This document shows, piece by piece, positions 33,735 through 44,622 of a stretch of 64,000 nucleotides of DNA. A program made the position numbers and the translations under genes. This DNA comes from Chloroflexota bacterium. Lineage in GTDB: Bacteria > Chloroflexota > Dehalococcoidia > JACQUA01. Each line of letters begins with the position of its first letter. Positions within the stretch are counted from its first letter, which is position 1. The notes beneath the pieces were generated by a model that saw only the letters and a list, made by a program, of their open reading frames with translations, was not told the origin of the DNA and ran no database searches. The stretch covers positions 27,507-91,506 of the forward strand of contig JACQUA010000367.1 in NCBI GenBank assembly GCA_016210565.1, read 5' to 3'.

Positions 33735-35066
33735 TTACCGGATGAATCCTTCGTAATGGCGGACCAGCAACTGGGCTTCCAGTTGCTTCATGGTATCCAG
33801 GACCACTCCGATCACGATAAGCAGTCCGGTGCTGGATAGCTGCAGGATCTGGCCGGCGGTGCCGGTCGTCTGCTGCACCAGCCATGGCGAAATAGCGACC
33901 ACCGCCAGGAACATGGCCCCGCCCCAGGTTATGCGGTTAATGACCCGGTTAAGATATTCCTCGGTAAGCTTGCCGGGCCGGATGCCCGGGACAAACCCCC
34001 CCTGCTTCTGCAGGGTTTCCGCCAGGTTCTGCTGCTGGAATATCACCATGGTGTAGAAAAAGGCGAAGCCCAGCACCAGCACGAAATACAGTGTCCAGTA
34101 AAACCAGTTGGCGCCGTTAAACCACCTGGCCACGAGCTGGGCCGCCTGCCCGACAAACCCGGAGCTGTTCTGAAAATAGCCGGCCACCGTACCGGGGAAG
34201 ATCATGATCGACATGGCAAATATCAGGGGGATCATGCCGGCGCTGTTTACCCTCAGCGGGATATGCGTTGAGCCCCCCTGCCGCATCACCCGGCCCCGCT
34301 GGAAAACGGTCCGGGCGTACTGTACCGGGATGCGCCGGTGCGCCTCGGTAAACATAACTATGACGACGACCAGTACCATCCCCAGCACCAGGAAGGCGAT
34401 GAGGCTCGGAATGTTCTCCCGCGCCAGAAACCCCTGGCCCACCATCGTCGGCAAACCGGAAACAATGCCTCCAAAGATGAGGATGGAAATACCATTACCG
34501 ATGCCCCGCTCCGTAATCAGCTCTCCCAGCCACACCAGGAACATCGTGCCGGCCACCATGGAAAATACCATGCTCACCGTTGGCAGCAGCCGGGCGCCGG
34601 TAAGTCCAATGCCAACCCCCGTGACCACCCTTTCGTTGCTGAGCAGGACGAGTTGTCCGTAGGCCTGCAATGCCGCCAGCGGCACCGTGACCCAGTGGGT
34701 AATTACATTCAGCCGGTTGCGCCCCGCCTCGCCCTCCTTCGAAAGGGCCGCCAGGCTGGGTATCACCGGGATGAGGAGCTGCATCACAATCGACGAAGTA
34801 ATGTATGGATATACGCCCATGGCGGCCACGCTGAAGTTCCTCATGGCCCCGCCGCTGAACAGGTCCAGCATCCCCATTATCTGGTTTCGTTCGAAAAGGC
34901 TCCGCAACTGCACCAGGTCTATTCCCGGCAGCGGGACATGCGCCACGAAGCGGAATATCACCAGGATGCCCAGGGTGAACAGTATCTTGCGCCTCAGGTC
35001 AGGTAGACCGAAGGCATCCACCATGGCCTGGAGGAGCTTGGATACGCCTTCTCTTGGCTGCCTCAT
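33735..35066 (-). CDS. secY: Preprotein translocase subunit SecY
   Basis: 443 residues with ten predicted membrane helices. Recognisable parts are [17 protein letters not shown] at helix 1, [20 protein letters not shown] (plug region), [10 protein letters not shown] with the cytosolic loop, and [20 protein letters not shown] near the end. It forms the protein-conducting channel. The start overlaps the rplO stop by ATGA. Confidence 0.98.
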   Translation of the reverse strand: MRQPREGVSKLLQAMVDAFGLPDLRRKILFTLGILVIFRFVAHVPLPGIDLVQLRSLFERNQIMGMLDLFSGGAMRNFSVAAMGVYPYITSSIVMQLLIPVIPSLAALSKEGEAGRNRLNVITHWVTVPLAALQAYGQLVLLSNERVVTGVGIGLTGARLLPTVSMVFSMVAGTMFLVWLGELITERGIGNGISILIFGGIVSGLPTMVGQGFLARENIPSLIAFLVLGMVLVVVIVMFTEAHRRIPVQYARTVFQRGRVMRQGGSTHIPLRVNSAGMIPLIFAMSIMIFPGTVAGYFQNSSGFVGQAAQLVARWFNGANWFYWTLYFVLVLGFAFFYTMVIFQQQNLAETLQKQGGFVPGIRPGKLTEEYLNRVINRITWGGAMFLAVVAISPWLVQQTTGTAGQILQLSSTGLLIVIGVVLDTMKQLEAQLLVRHYEGFIR

Positions 35067-35515
35067 CCGGAGATGACCTCTGCTTTGCCGCCCAAAGACT
35101 CGATCTGGGACCTGGCCGAGGCGGAGTAAGCGTGGGCCTTGACGACCAGGGAATGTTCCAACTTGCCGTCACCCAGGATCTTGACGGGCTTCCTGACGGA
35201 TTTGATCAGGCCGGCCTCTACCAGAGTCTCCGGCGTGACATCTGTTCCCGCGCCGAAGGCATTCAATGATCCCACGTCAACAAGGGAATACTCTTTCTTG
35301 AATATGTTCTTGAACCCCCGCTTCGATGGCAGCCGTTTTATCAGGGGAAGCTGCCCGCCTTCAAACCCCGGCCGCACGCCGCCGCCGGCGCGGGCCTTCT
35401 GGCCCTTCTGTCCCTTACCTGAATAGGTGCCATGCCCGCTTCCGTTACCCCGCCCCACCCGCTTCCTCTTGAACTTTGAGCCCGGGGCGGGCTTCAATTC
35501 GTTTTGCCGTACCAA
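35063..35515 (-). CDS. rplO: 50S ribosomal protein L15
   Basis: 150 residues from TTG 35515. The glycine-rich N-terminus ([20 protein letters not shown]) and [19 protein letters not shown] are diagnostic. It overlaps secY by four bases and lies five bases after rpmD. Confidence 0.97.
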   Translation of the reverse strand: MVRQNELKPAPGSKFKRKRVGRGNGSGHGTYSGKGQKGQKARAGGGVRPGFEGGQLPLIKRLPSKRGFKNIFKKEYSLVDVGSLNAFGAGTDVTPETLVEAGLIKSVRKPVKILGDGKLEHSLVVKAHAYSASARSQIESLGGKAEVISG

Positions 35516-35520
35516 AGGGT

Positions 35521-35706
35521 CTATTTCCCCCCTTCTTCTACTTTGACCAGATGCCGGACCTTGGTGACCATTCCCCTGATGTCAGGAGTATCGTGATGCC
35601 TGACGCTCTGGTTCAAACGGTGCAGTCCCAGGGCCCTGATGGTATCCTTCTGGTCCTTGGAATAGCCGATAGCGCTCTTGATCCAGGTCACGATCAATTC
35701 AGGCAA
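35521..35706 (-). CDS. rpmD: 50S ribosomal protein L30
   Basis: 61 residues from TTG 35706: [20 protein letters not shown] followed by [20 protein letters not shown], the normal L30 pattern. It overlaps the end of rpsE by eight bases. Confidence 0.95.
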   Translation of the reverse strand: MPELIVTWIKSAIGYSKDQKDTIRALGLHRLNQSVRHHDTPDIRGMVTKVRHLVKVEEGGK

Positions 35707-36223
35707 CGTCGCCTCCCTCCGGTCCGGGCCCGGGTGTCACCGCAGTCTCGGCCTTTTTCAGTTGTCTCAGGCTGGTCAACCCGAGAATGGTTGCTTTGGC
35801 AAGATTCACCGGGTTCGGGTTTCCCAGGGACTTGGTCAGGACGTCCCTGATTCCTGCCGCTTCCAGAACGGCGCGCACGCCTCCGCCGGCCACCAGACCC
35901 GTCCCCGGGGAAGCCGGCTTCAACAAGAGCTTCGAAGCGCTGAACTTCACCCTGGTTTCATGGGGTATGGTCCCGCCAATCATCGGAACGGAGACCATGC
36001 TCTTCCGCGCCGACACTCCGGCCTTGCGGATAGCCTCCGGCACCTCGTGCGCCTTGCCTATGCCCAGGCCAACCCTGCCCTGCCCGTCGCCAACCACCAC
36101 CACAGCGCTGAAACCGAACCGCTTGCCGCCCTTCACCACTTTGGCCACGCGGTTTATATATACGATCTTTTCTTTCAGAGCAACTTCCGGAGCTTCCTCC
36201 AGCATTTCAGTTCGAGAAACCAT
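35699..36223 (-). CDS. rpsE: 30S ribosomal protein S5
   Basis: 174 residues. Signature: [40 protein letters not shown], and [20 protein letters not shown]. It shapes the mRNA entry channel. A 106-base gap to rplR carries an AATTCAG word array. Confidence 0.98.
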   Translation of the reverse strand: MVSRTEMLEEAPEVALKEKIVYINRVAKVVKGGKRFGFSAVVVVGDGQGRVGLGIGKAHEVPEAIRKAGVSARKSMVSVPMIGGTIPHETRVKFSASKLLLKPASPGTGLVAGGGVRAVLEAAGIRDVLTKSLGNPNPVNLAKATILGLTSLRQLKKAETAVTPGPGPEGGDVA

Positions 36224-36242
36224 AGTACTTCCTCAAGAATCA

Positions 36243-36331
36243 CGAAAAGAATTCAGAATTCAGAATTCTGAATTCAGAAGCTAAAAGGTGAGTTCCTTCT
36301 GACTTCTGGATTCTGAATTCTGGATTCTCCT
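36243..36331. repeat. AATTCAG word-array hairpin in the rplR-rpsE gap
   Basis: The left part repeats AATTCAGAATTCAGAATTC; the right part repeats GGATTCTGAATTCTGGATTC. It can fold on itself. Confidence 0.75.
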
Positions 36332-36707
36332 AGAATTTCAGTCCGCCCTCCCGGGCCCCTTCGGCCAGGGACCTTACCCTGCCGTGGTATCTATATCCTC
36401 CGCGGTCGAAGACCACCGCGCTGATTCCTTTTTCCAGCGCCCGCTGGGCAATGACCTTGCCCACCAGTTGGGACTGGTCTTTCTTGGGCAGCGAGGCCAC
36501 TTTCTCCTTGACTTCCTTGTCCAGAGTGGAAACGGTGAGGAGGGTCCTGCCCTCCTCATCATCGATGATCTGCCCGTAAATATGGTTCAAACTCCGAAAC
36601 ACGTTCAGCCGCGGCCTCGAACCGGTCCCGGAAACCTTCGCCCGGACCCGCTTATGTCTGATAGCTCTGGCTATCCTCAGGTCGCCCTTTTTTCTGATGA
36701 TTTTCAT
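36330..36707 (-). CDS. rplR: 50S ribosomal protein L18
   Basis: 125 residues. [20 protein letters not shown] and [20 protein letters not shown] identify L18, a 5S rRNA binder. Its start shares one base with the rplF stop. Confidence 0.97.
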   Translation of the reverse strand: MKIIRKKGDLRIARAIRHKRVRAKVSGTGSRPRLNVFRSLNHIYGQIIDDEEGRTLLTVSTLDKEVKEKVASLPKKDQSQLVGKVIAQRALEKGISAVVFDRGGYRYHGRVRSLAEGAREGGLKF

Positions 36708-37261
36708 TACTTCTTCTTTCCAGCGGCCTTGCCGGCTTTACCCGCCTTCTGTCTGGTCCTCTCTCCCAAATACTTGATACCCTTCCCCTTGTAAGCATCC
36801 GGCAGGTGCATGGCGTGCAGGTTGGCAGCCATCTGGCCTACCGCTTCCTTATCGATTCCCAGGATCTTGAGGCGGGTGGGACTCTCTAGCTGAAAGCTGA
36901 TGCCGGGAGGCGGCAGCACCTCGATGGGGTGGGTATAGCCCACCTGAAGAGAGATACTGTCCTTCACCTTCTGGGCCTTGTAGCCGACACCCGATATCTC
37001 CATGCTTTTTTCGAAACCGTCCGTCACTCCCTTGACCATGTTGGCCACCAGGGTGCGGGTCAGACCATGAAGCTGCCGGTGAACGCGGTTATCCGAGGGC
37101 CGGGATACCGTAATAACGGACTTCTCCAGCGAAACCACCATGTCTTTAGGTAAGTTTCGCTTCAGTTCCCCTTTCGGCCCCTTGACCACGACCTCACTCC
37201 CCTTGATGGTTACCTGCACCTTCTCGGGGACTGCTATCGGTTGTTTGCCTATTCTGGACAT
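36707..37261 (-). CDS. rplF: 50S ribosomal protein L6
   Basis: 184 residues. [40 protein letters not shown] and the [20 protein letters not shown] end are typical. A Lys/Ala-rich tail ([12 protein letters not shown]) follows. It is 30 bases downstream of rpsH. Confidence 0.98.
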   Translation of the reverse strand: MSRIGKQPIAVPEKVQVTIKGSEVVVKGPKGELKRNLPKDMVVSLEKSVITVSRPSDNRVHRQLHGLTRTLVANMVKGVTDGFEKSMEISGVGYKAQKVKDSISLQVGYTHPIEVLPPPGISFQLESPTRLKILGIDKEAVGQMAANLHAMHLPDAYKGKGIKYLGERTRQKAGKAGKAAGKKK

Positions 37262-37291
37262 TCTTGACCTCCTTCACAAGGCCTTATGAAG

Positions 37292-37696
37292 CTACCAAAC
37301 GTAACAGAGCAACTCGCCACCCAGCTTCTTCTGCCAGGCTTCTTTTCCGGTCATCAGACCTTTGGAGGTAGACACTATGGCAATGCCCAGGCCTCCGTAA
37401 ACCTTGGGAATATCGCCCCTCTTAACATAAACCCTCAGGCCGGGCCGGCTCACCCGCTTCAGCCCGTAAATGACAGGCGACTTCCGTTCGCCATACTTGA
37501 GACCGATCTTTATGGCCCTCTGCGGCTTCTCCCGAAGGACTTCGTAATCGCCAACAAATCCTTCGTCCCGCAGGATCCTGGTGATGGAGAGGTTCAAGCG
37601 GCTGGACGGCACGATCACCGAAGGGTGTCTGACCATCACCGCATTCCTGATTCTGGTTAGCATGTCTGCTATGGGGTCGCTGACGTTATAGCTCAT
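37292..37696 (-). CDS. rpsH: 30S ribosomal protein S8
   Basis: 134 residues. It begins [20 protein letters not shown] and ends in the S8 C-terminal domain ([20 protein letters not shown]). It binds 16S rRNA helix 21 and is often the spc-operon repressor. It follows rpsZ across 197 bases of repeats. Confidence 0.98.
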   Translation of the reverse strand: MSYNVSDPIADMLTRIRNAVMVRHPSVIVPSSRLNLSITRILRDEGFVGDYEVLREKPQRAIKIGLKYGERKSPVIYGLKRVSRPGLRVYVKRGDIPKVYGGLGIAIVSTSKGLMTGKEAWQKKLGGELLCYVW

Positions 37697-37729
37697 TTTG
37701 TTATTCCATTACGACTGAAAGTTTGTGCG

Positions 37730-37890
37730 AAAGGAAACAAACAAATGACGAAATCCGAATGACGAATGACCAAACAAAACGAAAGACTCAAGAAATAAAA
37801 AACAAAATGCAAAAACGGCTGTCGGCAGCTACTGTCTACTCGCTGCTCGCTTCCTCATTTTTCATTTTGATTTTTGATATTTGATTTGCC
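37730..37890. repeat. Word-array hairpin element in the rpsZ-rpsH gap
   Basis: The left arm is AATGACGAAATCCGAATGAC and GCAAAAACGGC; the right arm has TACTCGCTGCTCGC and CATTTTGATTTTTGATATTTG. Two different word types are combined here. Confidence 0.75.
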
Positions 37891-37893
37891 TCT

Positions 37894-38079
37894 CTACCAA
37901 CTCGACTTCCGAACTCCCGGCAACTGCCCAAAGCTGGCCATCCGGCGGAAGCAGATCCGGCACAGGCCGAACTTGCGGATATAGGCCCTCGGCCGGCCGC
38001 ATACCTTGCACCGGTTGTGCTGTTGCACCTTGAATTTGGGAGGGCGCTGGGACTTGACTATTTTGGAGGTCTTGGCCAT
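37894..38079 (-). CDS. rpsZ: 30S ribosomal protein S14, zinc-binding (type Z)
   Basis: 61 residues, the short form. Zinc ligands are Cys24, Cys27, Cys40 and Cys43 ([20 protein letters not shown]). Begins [16 protein letters not shown]. It lies nine bases after rplE. Confidence 0.97.
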   Translation of the reverse strand: MAKTSKIVKSQRPPKFKVQQHNRCKVCGRPRAYIRKFGLCRICFRRMASFGQLPGVRKSSW

Positions 38080-38088
38080 TATGATTTC

Positions 38089-38628
38089 CTAACTCCTGGT
38101 GAAAGGCATTCCCATTAATTCCAGTAATTTCAGTCCTTCTTCATTGTTCCGGGCGGTAGTAACGATAGACACTTCCAACCCCCTGATCTTGTCCACCTTG
38201 TCGTATTCGATCTCCGGGAATACAATCTGTTCCTTGAGTCCCAGACTGTAATTTCCCCTTCCGTCAAAAGCAGACCTGGGAACGCCCTGGAAATCCCTGA
38301 TTCGCGGCAAAACGGCGTTCATCAACCGGTCCAGGAACTCGTACATGCGCCTGCCCCGGAGAGTCACGCTGAGGCCCACCGGCATCCCTTTCCGGAGCTT
38401 GAAATTGGCGATGGACTTCTTGGCGCGGGTCGTCACGGGGTGCTGGCCGCAGATAGCTGTCAGGTCCTTTTGCGCCGCCTCCAGCGCCTTGGCGTTGGTA
38501 AGAGCCTCCCCCAGGCCGATATTCAAGACGACCTTAGTGACCTTCGGCGCTTCCATGACATTCTTGTACTTGAAATGCTCCAGTAACGCCGGGAGTACCT
38601 TTTTCTGGTAATTTTCTAGTAGCGACAC
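38089..38628 (-). CDS. rplE: 50S ribosomal protein L5
   Basis: 179 residues from GTG 38628, the standard L5 length; the frame stays open upstream into rplX but only GTG 38628 has AAGGA at the right distance. Motifs are [40 protein letters not shown] and IDGLEV-like [20 protein letters not shown]. It binds 5S rRNA. Confidence 0.97.
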   Translation of the reverse strand: MSLLENYQKKVLPALLEHFKYKNVMEAPKVTKVVLNIGLGEALTNAKALEAAQKDLTAICGQHPVTTRAKKSIANFKLRKGMPVGLSVTLRGRRMYEFLDRLMNAVLPRIRDFQGVPRSAFDGRGNYSLGLKEQIVFPEIEYDKVDKIRGLEVSIVTTARNNEEGLKLLELMGMPFTRS

Positions 38629-38657
38629 GGGTTTTCCTTTTGCAAGGCCTTGCGAAA

Positions 38658-38969
38658 CTACTCGACGACCTCCTGGCAGGCCCGGCAGAATCTCACTCTC
38701 TTGCCGTCCTCCAGGAAGCGATACCCGATCCGGGCGGGATGATTGCACTTGGGACAGAGGAGCATCACGTTAGAAGCCTGAATGGGGGCTTCTCTTTCGA
38801 CGATACCGGCCTGCCGCATGCCCCTGGTGGCCTTCATGTGCTTCTTGATCATATTGGCGCCTTCCACTATCAGGCGGTCCTTCTTCACCACTACCTGGCG
38901 CACTTTCCCCTTTTTCCCGCGGTCTTTGCCGGCGACCACCAGTACCGTATCATTCTTGTGTATCTTCAT
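38658..38969 (-). CDS. rplX: 50S ribosomal protein L24
   Basis: 103 residues with the KOW motif [20 protein letters not shown] and, near the C-terminus, two CxxC pairs ([18 protein letters not shown]). Three bases separate it from rplN. Confidence 0.97.
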   Translation of the reverse strand: MKIHKNDTVLVVAGKDRGKKGKVRQVVVKKDRLIVEGANMIKKHMKATRGMRQAGIVEREAPIQASNVMLLCPKCNHPARIGYRFLEDGKRVRFCRACQEVVE

Positions 38970-38972
38970 GAT

Positions 38973-39341
38973 TCACAGTACCTCCGGCGCCAGCGATATG
39001 ATCTTCATGAAGTTCTTCTCCCGCAACTCCCTGGCAACCGGCCCGAAGACGCGGGTCCCTTTCGGATTGTTCTTTTCACTCAGGATCACGGCGGCGTTAT
39101 CGTCGAACCTGATATAGGAGCCGTCCGGCCTGCTGTATGGCTTCCTGGTCCTCACCACTACCGCTCTCACCACGTCCCCCTTCTTTACTCCCGCCCCCGG
39201 AATAGCCTGTTTCACGGCGGCTACCACCACATCGCCGACATAGGCGTACCTTCTCCCCGTACCGCCGGGGATGTTTATGCACATTATGCTGCGGGCGCCG
39301 GAGTTATCCGCTACTTTCAGCCTGGTATATGTCTCAATCAC
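38973..39341 (-). CDS. rplN: 50S ribosomal protein L14
   Basis: 122 residues from GTG 39341, which overlaps the rpsQ stop as GTGA; this gives exactly the family length. [40 protein letters not shown] and [20 protein letters not shown] are diagnostic. Longer upstream readings overlap rpsQ and are not used. Confidence 0.97.
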   Translation of the reverse strand: MIETYTRLKVADNSGARSIMCINIPGGTGRRYAYVGDVVVAAVKQAIPGAGVKKGDVVRAVVVRTRKPYSRPDGSYIRFDDNAAVILSEKNNPKGTRVFGPVARELREKNFMKIISLAPEVL

Positions 39342-39646
39342 TTTTTCTGCTCTGATATTTCTTCGGCTATCTCGCCAGGCTTCACCCCGATCGTTTCGCC
39401 CTTTCTGACTATCGCCAGGACTCTCCAGCACTTTTCCTTGGAAAGGGGACGGGTCTCGATGATCCGGACGGTATCGCCTGGTTTACACTTGAGCCCTTCG
39501 ACATGGGCCTTATACTTGACCGTCTTCCGCAGCCTCTTGCCATACAGCGGATGCCGCTGTGGTAGCTCGACGCCGATGACCACGGTCTTCTGCATTTTGG
39601 CGCTGATAATCTTCCCCACCCTGACTTTTCTTCTGGTTGGCTCCAT
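39338..39646 (-). CDS. rpsQ: 30S ribosomal protein S17
   Basis: 102 residues. [37 protein letters not shown] and [20 protein letters not shown] identify S17. The C-terminus is about 15 residues longer than in E. coli. Confidence 0.97.
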   Translation of the reverse strand: MEPTRRKVRVGKIISAKMQKTVVIGVELPQRHPLYGKRLRKTVKYKAHVEGLKCKPGDTVRIIETRPLSKEKCWRVLAIVRKGETIGVKPGEIAEEISEQKK

Positions 39647-39651
39647 GTTTG

Positions 39652-39873
39652 CTACTCCGCCTCGTGACTAACGACCAGCTCTTTTTCTCGCAAAAGAGTC
39701 AAGATCCTGGCGATCTTCTTTTTCGTTTTCGGCAATTCGCGGTTATTCACCAGTTGCTTGGTCGCCAGGCGGAAACGCAAATTGAAAAGCGCCTGCCGCG
39801 ATTCCTCTAGCTGTTTTTGCAGATCGTCCACTGTCATTGACCTGAGTTCGCCGATTTTCTGTTTCTCCGCCAC
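39652..39873 (-). CDS. rpmC: 50S ribosomal protein L29
   Basis: 73 residues, two helices: GELRSMTVDDLQKQLEESRQ, then NLRFRLATKQLVNNRELPKT. One base separates it from rplP. Confidence 0.97.
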   Translation of the reverse strand: MAEKQKIGELRSMTVDDLQKQLEESRQALFNLRFRLATKQLVNNRELPKTKKKIARILTLLREKELVVSHEAE

Positions 39874-39874
39874 T

Positions 39875-40297
39875 TCAGGCCTTTCCTTCCGCCGCCGTGG
39901 TCAAGAACCGCGTCGGGATGGGCAGTTTATCCGAAGCGAGCTTCAAAGCCTCGCGGGCCAGGTCTTCTTTTACCTCGGCCACTTCAAAAAGCACGCGGCC
40001 CCGCCTGACCACGGCCACCCAATGGTCCGCGGCGCCTTTGCCGCTCCCCATTCGGGTTTCCGCGGGCTTCTTGGTCACCGGCTTGTCCGGGAAAACGCGT
40101 ATCCAGAGCTTCCCGCCGCGCTTCAGGTGGTGCGTGATTGCCCGCCGGGCGGCCTCGATCTGCCGGGCAGTCAGCCAGGCGGATTCCAGGGCCAGTATCC
40201 CGTATTCCCCGAATTCCAGTTTGTTACCCGCCTGGGCCGTTCCCTGGCGCCTTCCCCGGTGCGACGTCCTGTATTTAACTCGCTTGGGCTGAAACAT
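39875..40297 (-). CDS. rplP: 50S ribosomal protein L16
   Basis: 140 residues from ATG 40297. [40 protein letters not shown] and [20 protein letters not shown] are canonical. The start lies 23 bases inside the end of rpsC. Confidence 0.98.
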   Translation of the reverse strand: MFQPKRVKYRTSHRGRRQGTAQAGNKLEFGEYGILALESAWLTARQIEAARRAITHHLKRGGKLWIRVFPDKPVTKKPAETRMGSGKGAADHWVAVVRRGRVLFEVAEVKEDLAREALKLASDKLPIPTRFLTTAAEGKA

Positions 40298-41024
40298 CCT
40301 TCTTCTCCGTTTCGATAGCCGGCGCCTTCGCCGCCGGCGCTGCCTCCGGCTTGGCCTCTTCGCGCTTCGCCTCGGCAAAACCCTCCTCGGGCCTTTCTTT
40401 GAACACGTCTCCTTTGTAAATCCACACCTTGACGCCGATGCACCCCATGGTGGTATGCGCTTCTTCGAAGCCGTAATCGATGTCGGCCCTTAAGGTCTGG
40501 AGGGGCACGCGTCCGGTCCGCGCCGTTTCTCTCCGGGCTATTTCGGCGCCGCCGAGGCGTCCGGCGCACATCACTTTGATCCCCTTGGCGCCGGATTGCA
40601 TGGTCCTGAGCAGCGCCTGCTTCATGGCGCGCCGGTACGCGACCCGCCGCTCCATTTGCTCGGCGATGTTTCGCGCCACCAGTGTCGCTTCCATCTCGGG
40701 CTGCCGGATTTCCTGGATGTTCAGCCTCACCCTTTTTCCGGTCTGCTTTTCCAGCACCCTTCTCATTTCGTCTATGCGCTGTCCCCCCTTGCCGATGATA
40801 ATGCCGGGCCGGGAAGAATGCAGCGTCACGCTGACCTCGTTCGCTTTTCTCTCGATGGCCACGCTGGCTATGCCGCCCTCGCGATAGTTTTCCTTGATGG
40901 TCTTGCGCAACTTATAGTCTTCCAGTACCAACTCGGCATAATGCTTGTCGGCATACCATTTCGCCGACCAGGTGCGGGTGATACCCAGTCTCAGTGATAT
41001 AGGATTAACTTTGTGGCCCATCAT
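40275..41024 (-). CDS. rpsC: 30S ribosomal protein S3
   Basis: 249 residues (248 if ATG 41021 is used; AGGAGG is one or four bases away, favouring the second). [20 protein letters not shown], the KH motif [20 protein letters not shown] and the C-terminal domain [20 protein letters not shown] are present. A tail of about 30 residues rich in Ala, Pro, Glu and Lys ([20 protein letters not shown]) follows. Confidence 0.98.
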   Translation of the reverse strand: MMGHKVNPISLRLGITRTWSAKWYADKHYAELVLEDYKLRKTIKENYREGGIASVAIERKANEVSVTLHSSRPGIIIGKGGQRIDEMRRVLEKQTGKRVRLNIQEIRQPEMEATLVARNIAEQMERRVAYRRAMKQALLRTMQSGAKGIKVMCAGRLGGAEIARRETARTGRVPLQTLRADIDYGFEEAHTTMGCIGVKVWIYKGDVFKERPEEGFAEAKREEAKPEAAPAAKAPAIETEKKDVSAQAS

Positions 41025-41359
41025 GCCTCCTTTTCTTCGACCACGACGGAAATATGGCTCGACCGTCTCAATACTTCGTTGGCCCGGCCCCGCGCCCGCG
41101 GCCGGAATCTTTTCAAAGTCCGGCCCTTGTCGGCGCAGATGGCGACGATTTTTAAGGTCCCCGGCGTCAACTGGTAGTTGTTCTCGGCATTGGCCGCCGC
41201 CGACTTCACCACCTTGGCCACGGCTCTGGCCGCCGGCGATGGTAAGAACTTCAGAATGGCCAGGGCGTCATCCACTTTCTTGCCTCTCACGGTATCGGCT
41301 ATCAATTTGACTTTCTGATAGGAATAACCTACGTTCGTCGCGCTTGCTTTTACTTGCAT
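41021..41359 (-). CDS. rplV: 50S ribosomal protein L22
   Basis: 112 residues. KVKLIADTVRGKKVDDALAI and ICADKGRTLKRFRPRARGRA, whose loop lines the exit tunnel in known ribosomes. The 77-base gap to rpsS carries a CCCCCTTTGAAAAAGGGGGG repeat (41398-41417). Confidence 0.97.
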   Translation of the reverse strand: MQVKASATNVGYSYQKVKLIADTVRGKKVDDALAILKFLPSPAARAVAKVVKSAAANAENNYQLTPGTLKIVAICADKGRTLKRFRPRARGRANEVLRRSSHISVVVEEKEA

Positions 41360-41436
41360 AGTCTAAACCATTTCAACGAATAGCAATCCACCTTATTCCC
41401 CCTTTGAAAAAGGGGGGACTGAGGGGGATTTGTCTC

Positions 41437-41742
41437 CTAGGAAGCAGCAGGCACCGCGGCCGGCGCCTTGGTCTCGGCAGCAGCCTTGGAGCCATGACCG
41501 CGGAAGGTCCTGGTCGGGGCGAACTCCCCAAGCTTGTGGCCCACCATGTCTTCGATGATAAATATAGGCACATGACGCCTGCCATCATGTACACCTATTG
41601 TGTGGCCCACCATTTCGGGAGCTATGGTTGACGCCCGAGACCAGGTCTTGATGACGGCTTTCTGTCCCGACTTGCTGACTGCTTCGATCTTTTTGAGCAG
41701 CTTTGCGTCGATGTACGGTCCTTTTTTTATGGATCTCGACAC
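41437..41742 (-). CDS. rpsS: 30S ribosomal protein S19
   Basis: 101 residues from GTG 41742. [38 protein letters not shown] and [19 protein letters not shown] are typical; the final [10 protein letters not shown] is an added Ala/Pro tail. Confidence 0.97.
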   Translation of the reverse strand: MSRSIKKGPYIDAKLLKKIEAVSKSGQKAVIKTWSRASTIAPEMVGHTIGVHDGRRHVPIFIIEDMVGHKLGEFAPTRTFRGHGSKAAAETKAPAAVPAAS

Positions 41743-41780
41743 TTCTTACCTCTGAAAATGTCTAATGATGAAAACAAACC

Positions 41781-42012
41781 GTCTTTGCGAGGAGCGAAGC
41801 GACGAAGCAATCCCCCAGTTGGCCGAACGGGCCGTGAGATTGCTTCGCCCCGACGAAATCGGGACTCGCAATGACGTTTTCGCAGCAATGACGAATGACG
41901 AAATTCGAATGACGAATCAATGTTCCAAATACGAAATTAACAAACGGGCATGCCGGACCAGGCGACAATTTGTCATTCGTCATTCGACACTAATTGGTCA
42001 TTCGTCCCCGAT
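41781..42012. repeat. Family B repeat followed by a TGACGAA word-array hairpin
   Basis: The family B copy is 41781-41875. The word array runs 41887-42012, with left arm AATGACGAATGACGAAATTC and right arm GTCATTCGTCATTCGACACT. Both sit in the rplB-rpsS gap of 304 bases. Confidence 0.82.
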
Positions 42013-42046
42013 CCAGTCGGGGGTCGTCATTTCTCGCTTTTACCTT

Positions 42047-42877
42047 TTACTTCTGCCGCCGGTCTTTGACGATCATCTTATCCGTCGTCTTGCGGCGTCT
42101 GGTCTTAAATCCCCGCGCGGGCTTACCCCAGGGAGTCTTGGGGGTATCCATTCCCCGGGGACTACGGCCCTCGCCACCGCCGTGCGGATGATCCCGCGGC
42201 GACATGGCGGACCCGCGCACTGCCGGGCGCCACCCCTTCCACCGGTTACGGCCGGCCTTCCCCAGAACGATGTTCTGGTGTTCGAGATTGCCCACCTGGC
42301 CAATCGTGACCATGCAGTCGATTCCGATCTTGCGCACCTCACCTGATGGCAACCGGACCAGCGCATAGCTTTCTTCTTTGCTCATCAACTGGGCCGCGGT
42401 GCCGGCGCTGCGGACCACCTGGCCCCCCTTCCCCTTCTGTAGCTCGATATTATGGACCAGGGTACCCGCCGGTATCTGCCTCAACGGAAGGGTGTTCCCC
42501 GGGCGGATTTCGGCGTCGCTGGCCGAGAGGACGGTGTCTCCGGGGCCGAGCCCGAGAGGCGCCAGAATGTAGCGTTTCTCCCCGTCGGCATAGTTGACCA
42601 GGGCAATGCGGGCCGAGCGGCCGGGATCATATTCGATGGCCACGACTTTGCCGGGAACTCCGATCTTGTCCCGCTTGAAATCAACGTCCCGGAGATACCG
42701 TCGGGCGCCTCCCCCCCGGTGCCGCACGCTGATCTTGCCCCCGAAGTTCCGGCCCGCTTTCTGCTTGCGAAAGCGTATCAGCGATTTCTCGGGTTCAGTC
42801 TTGGTTATTTCCTCAAAGGTGAAACCTATCACTCCCCTGAGGCCGTGAGAGGTAGGTTTAAACGATTTTAGGCCCAC
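42047..42877 (-). CDS. rplB: 50S ribosomal protein L2
   Basis: 276 residues from GTG 42877. [40 protein letters not shown] and the peptidyl-transferase-near segment [20 protein letters not shown] are all present. It is separated from rplW by 152 bases containing a family B repeat. Confidence 0.98.
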   Translation of the reverse strand: MGLKSFKPTSHGLRGVIGFTFEEITKTEPEKSLIRFRKQKAGRNFGGKISVRHRGGGARRYLRDVDFKRDKIGVPGKVVAIEYDPGRSARIALVNYADGEKRYILAPLGLGPGDTVLSASDAEIRPGNTLPLRQIPAGTLVHNIELQKGKGGQVVRSAGTAAQLMSKEESYALVRLPSGEVRKIGIDCMVTIGQVGNLEHQNIVLGKAGRNRWKGWRPAVRGSAMSPRDHPHGGGEGRSPRGMDTPKTPWGKPARGFKTRRRKTTDKMIVKDRRQK

Positions 42878-42899
42878 TGTATTACTCCACTACGAAAAT

Positions 42900-43003
42900 G
42901 TCATTGCGAGCGAAGCGCGGCAATCTCCTCTGCTCTGCGAGAGTCCGCACGGCGGACCGGATGGCCAGCCACCCACGGATTGCTTCGCTTCGCTCGCAAT
43001 GAC
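42900..43003. repeat. Interspersed repeat, family B
   Basis: GTCATTGCGAGCGAAGCGCG to CTTCGCTCGCAATGAC, in the rplW-rplB gap. Confidence 0.88.
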
Positions 43004-43029
43004 GGTCCGTTTTCGTCATTCTGGTTCCT

Positions 43030-43314
43030 TCAGACGCCTTCAAAGACCTGGATCTTGTCTCCCTCTTTGAGGGTGACAATCGCCTTTTTCCAGGGAGGTG
43101 TGGTGATCATCCGTCCGCCGAATCTTCTCCGTTTGCCACGGATGTTCATGACATTGACCTGGGTCACCGAAACCTTGAAGGCCTTTTCCACGGCCTCTTT
43201 AATGAGGGGTTTGTTGGCGTCCTGGGCCACCTCGAAAACGTATTTGTTGTGTTGCTGGAGGGCGGTGTTCTTCTCCGTCACCAGCGGCCGTCTCAGAACT
43301 TCGTATAAGTGCAT
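43030..43314 (-). CDS. rplW: 50S ribosomal protein L23
   Basis: 94 residues. MHLYEVLRRPLVTEKNTALQ, YVFEVAQDANKPLIKEAVEK and NVMNIRGKRRRFGGRMITTP. One base separates it from rplD. Confidence 0.97.
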   Translation of the reverse strand: MHLYEVLRRPLVTEKNTALQQHNKYVFEVAQDANKPLIKEAVEKAFKVSVTQVNVMNIRGKRRRFGGRMITTPPWKKAIVTLKEGDKIQVFEGV

Positions 43315-43315
43315 G

Positions 43316-43978
43316 CTATTCCTTGTCCTTCACTTCAGCCGGCGCGGCCGGCGCCGCCCCTCCCCATATTTCCTCGGCCCTCCTGACCGCCGCCGCTGTC
43401 ATCACCAGGACCTCGTAGTTCAGCAAATCGACCAGATTCAATGAACCCAGGGAGATAACCTTGATTCCCTGCACATTGCGGGAGGCCAGGGCCAGGTTCT
43501 CGGTCATTGCCGTGGTCACAAACAGGGCCCGCCGGTTGATGCCCAGGTTCTTCAGGACTCCGACCATCTCCTTGGTCCTGTTGCTCACCAGGTCCAGCGA
43601 GTCCACGATGATGAGCCTGTCCTCCTTGACCTTGGAAGAAAGGGCGCTGCGCAACGCCAGGGACCTCATTTTCTTGTTCAGGCTCTGGTGATAGTCCCGC
43701 TGGTGGGGGCCGAAGACGATGCCGCCGCCCCTCAGCAGGGGCGACTTGGCGCTTCCCCTCCGGGCTCTGCCGGTATGCTTCTGGGGATACAGCTTCTTCG
43801 TGCTGCCGGCGACCTCACCCCTGGTCTTGGTGTCCCGGGTGCCCTGACGCGCGTTGTTCAACTGGCAAACCATGGCCTGGTGCATCACCGCCGTGTTCAC
43901 CGGGATATTGAATAAACGGTCGTTGACTTCGAGTTGTGATACCGGCTGGCCCGCCGTATTGCTTACGTTGACCTGCAT
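43316..43978 (-). CDS. rplD: 50S ribosomal protein L4
   Basis: 220 residues. The extended loop VAGSTKKLYPQKHTGRARRG followed by SAKSPLLRGGGIVFGPHQRD and NLGINRRALFVTTAMTENLA show L4. The end (GGAAPAAPAEVKDKE) is a short Ala/Pro/Glu tail like those of other proteins in this operon. Confidence 0.98.
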   Translation of the reverse strand: MQVNVSNTAGQPVSQLEVNDRLFNIPVNTAVMHQAMVCQLNNARQGTRDTKTRGEVAGSTKKLYPQKHTGRARRGSAKSPLLRGGGIVFGPHQRDYHQSLNKKMRSLALRSALSSKVKEDRLIIVDSLDLVSNRTKEMVGVLKNLGINRRALFVTTAMTENLALASRNVQGIKVISLGSLNLVDLLNYEVLVMTAAAVRRAEEIWGGAAPAAPAEVKDKE

Positions 43979-43982
43979 GGCT

Positions 43983-44606
43983 CTACCTGCTCGCCTTAAC
44001 CTTACTAATAAGGACCAGGCCGTTGGCTGCGCCCGGCACCGCCCCCCTTACGAGAAGCAGGTTCTTCTGGGCATCGACCCGCACCACTTTGAGATTCTTC
44101 TGCGTGACCCGCTCGTTTCCCAGGTGTCCAGCCATTCTCTGCCCTTTCCACACCCGTCCCGGGTAAGTGGTGGAACCAATGGACCCCGGCGCCCGGTGGC
44201 GGTCCGACTGCCCATGGGTCTTCGGCCCGCCGTGGAAATGGTGCCGCTTGACGACTCCGGCAAATCCTTTTCCCTTCGATGTGCCAACGACTTCGACCAC
44301 GTCGTCTTCTTTGAACAAGCTGACGTCCACGACTTGCCCGACCTTCAAAGCGGCCGTGTCCTCCGCTTCGAATTCCCGCAAGTACCGGAACTTGCCCAGG
44401 TCCTTGAGATGGCCCTTCATGGCCGCTGTCAACTTCTTGGTCTCCCCGAAACCCAACTGGGCGGCGCCGTACCCTTCTTTTTCGGCCGACTTGACCTGAG
44501 TGACCACGCAGGGACCAGCCTGTAGCACTGTCACCGGCACTACCGCGCCGTCCTTTTGAAAGATGCGGGCCATCCCCAGTTTCTTACCGATTAGACCCTG
44601 AACCAT
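43983..44606 (-). CDS. rplC: 50S ribosomal protein L3
   Basis: 207 residues. GLIGKKLGMARIFQKDGAVV, GTSKGKGFAGVVKRHHFHGG and GSIGSTTYPGRVWKGQRMAG are characteristic. Sixteen bases after rpsJ, at the head of the S10 section. Confidence 0.98.
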   Translation of the reverse strand: MVQGLIGKKLGMARIFQKDGAVVPVTVLQAGPCVVTQVKSAEKEGYGAAQLGFGETKKLTAAMKGHLKDLGKFRYLREFEAEDTAALKVGQVVDVSLFKEDDVVEVVGTSKGKGFAGVVKRHHFHGGPKTHGQSDRHRAPGSIGSTTYPGRVWKGQRMAGHLGNERVTQKNLKVVRVDAQKNLLLVRGAVPGAANGLVLISKVKASR

Positions 44607-44622
44607 GGCGTTGCCTGACCTT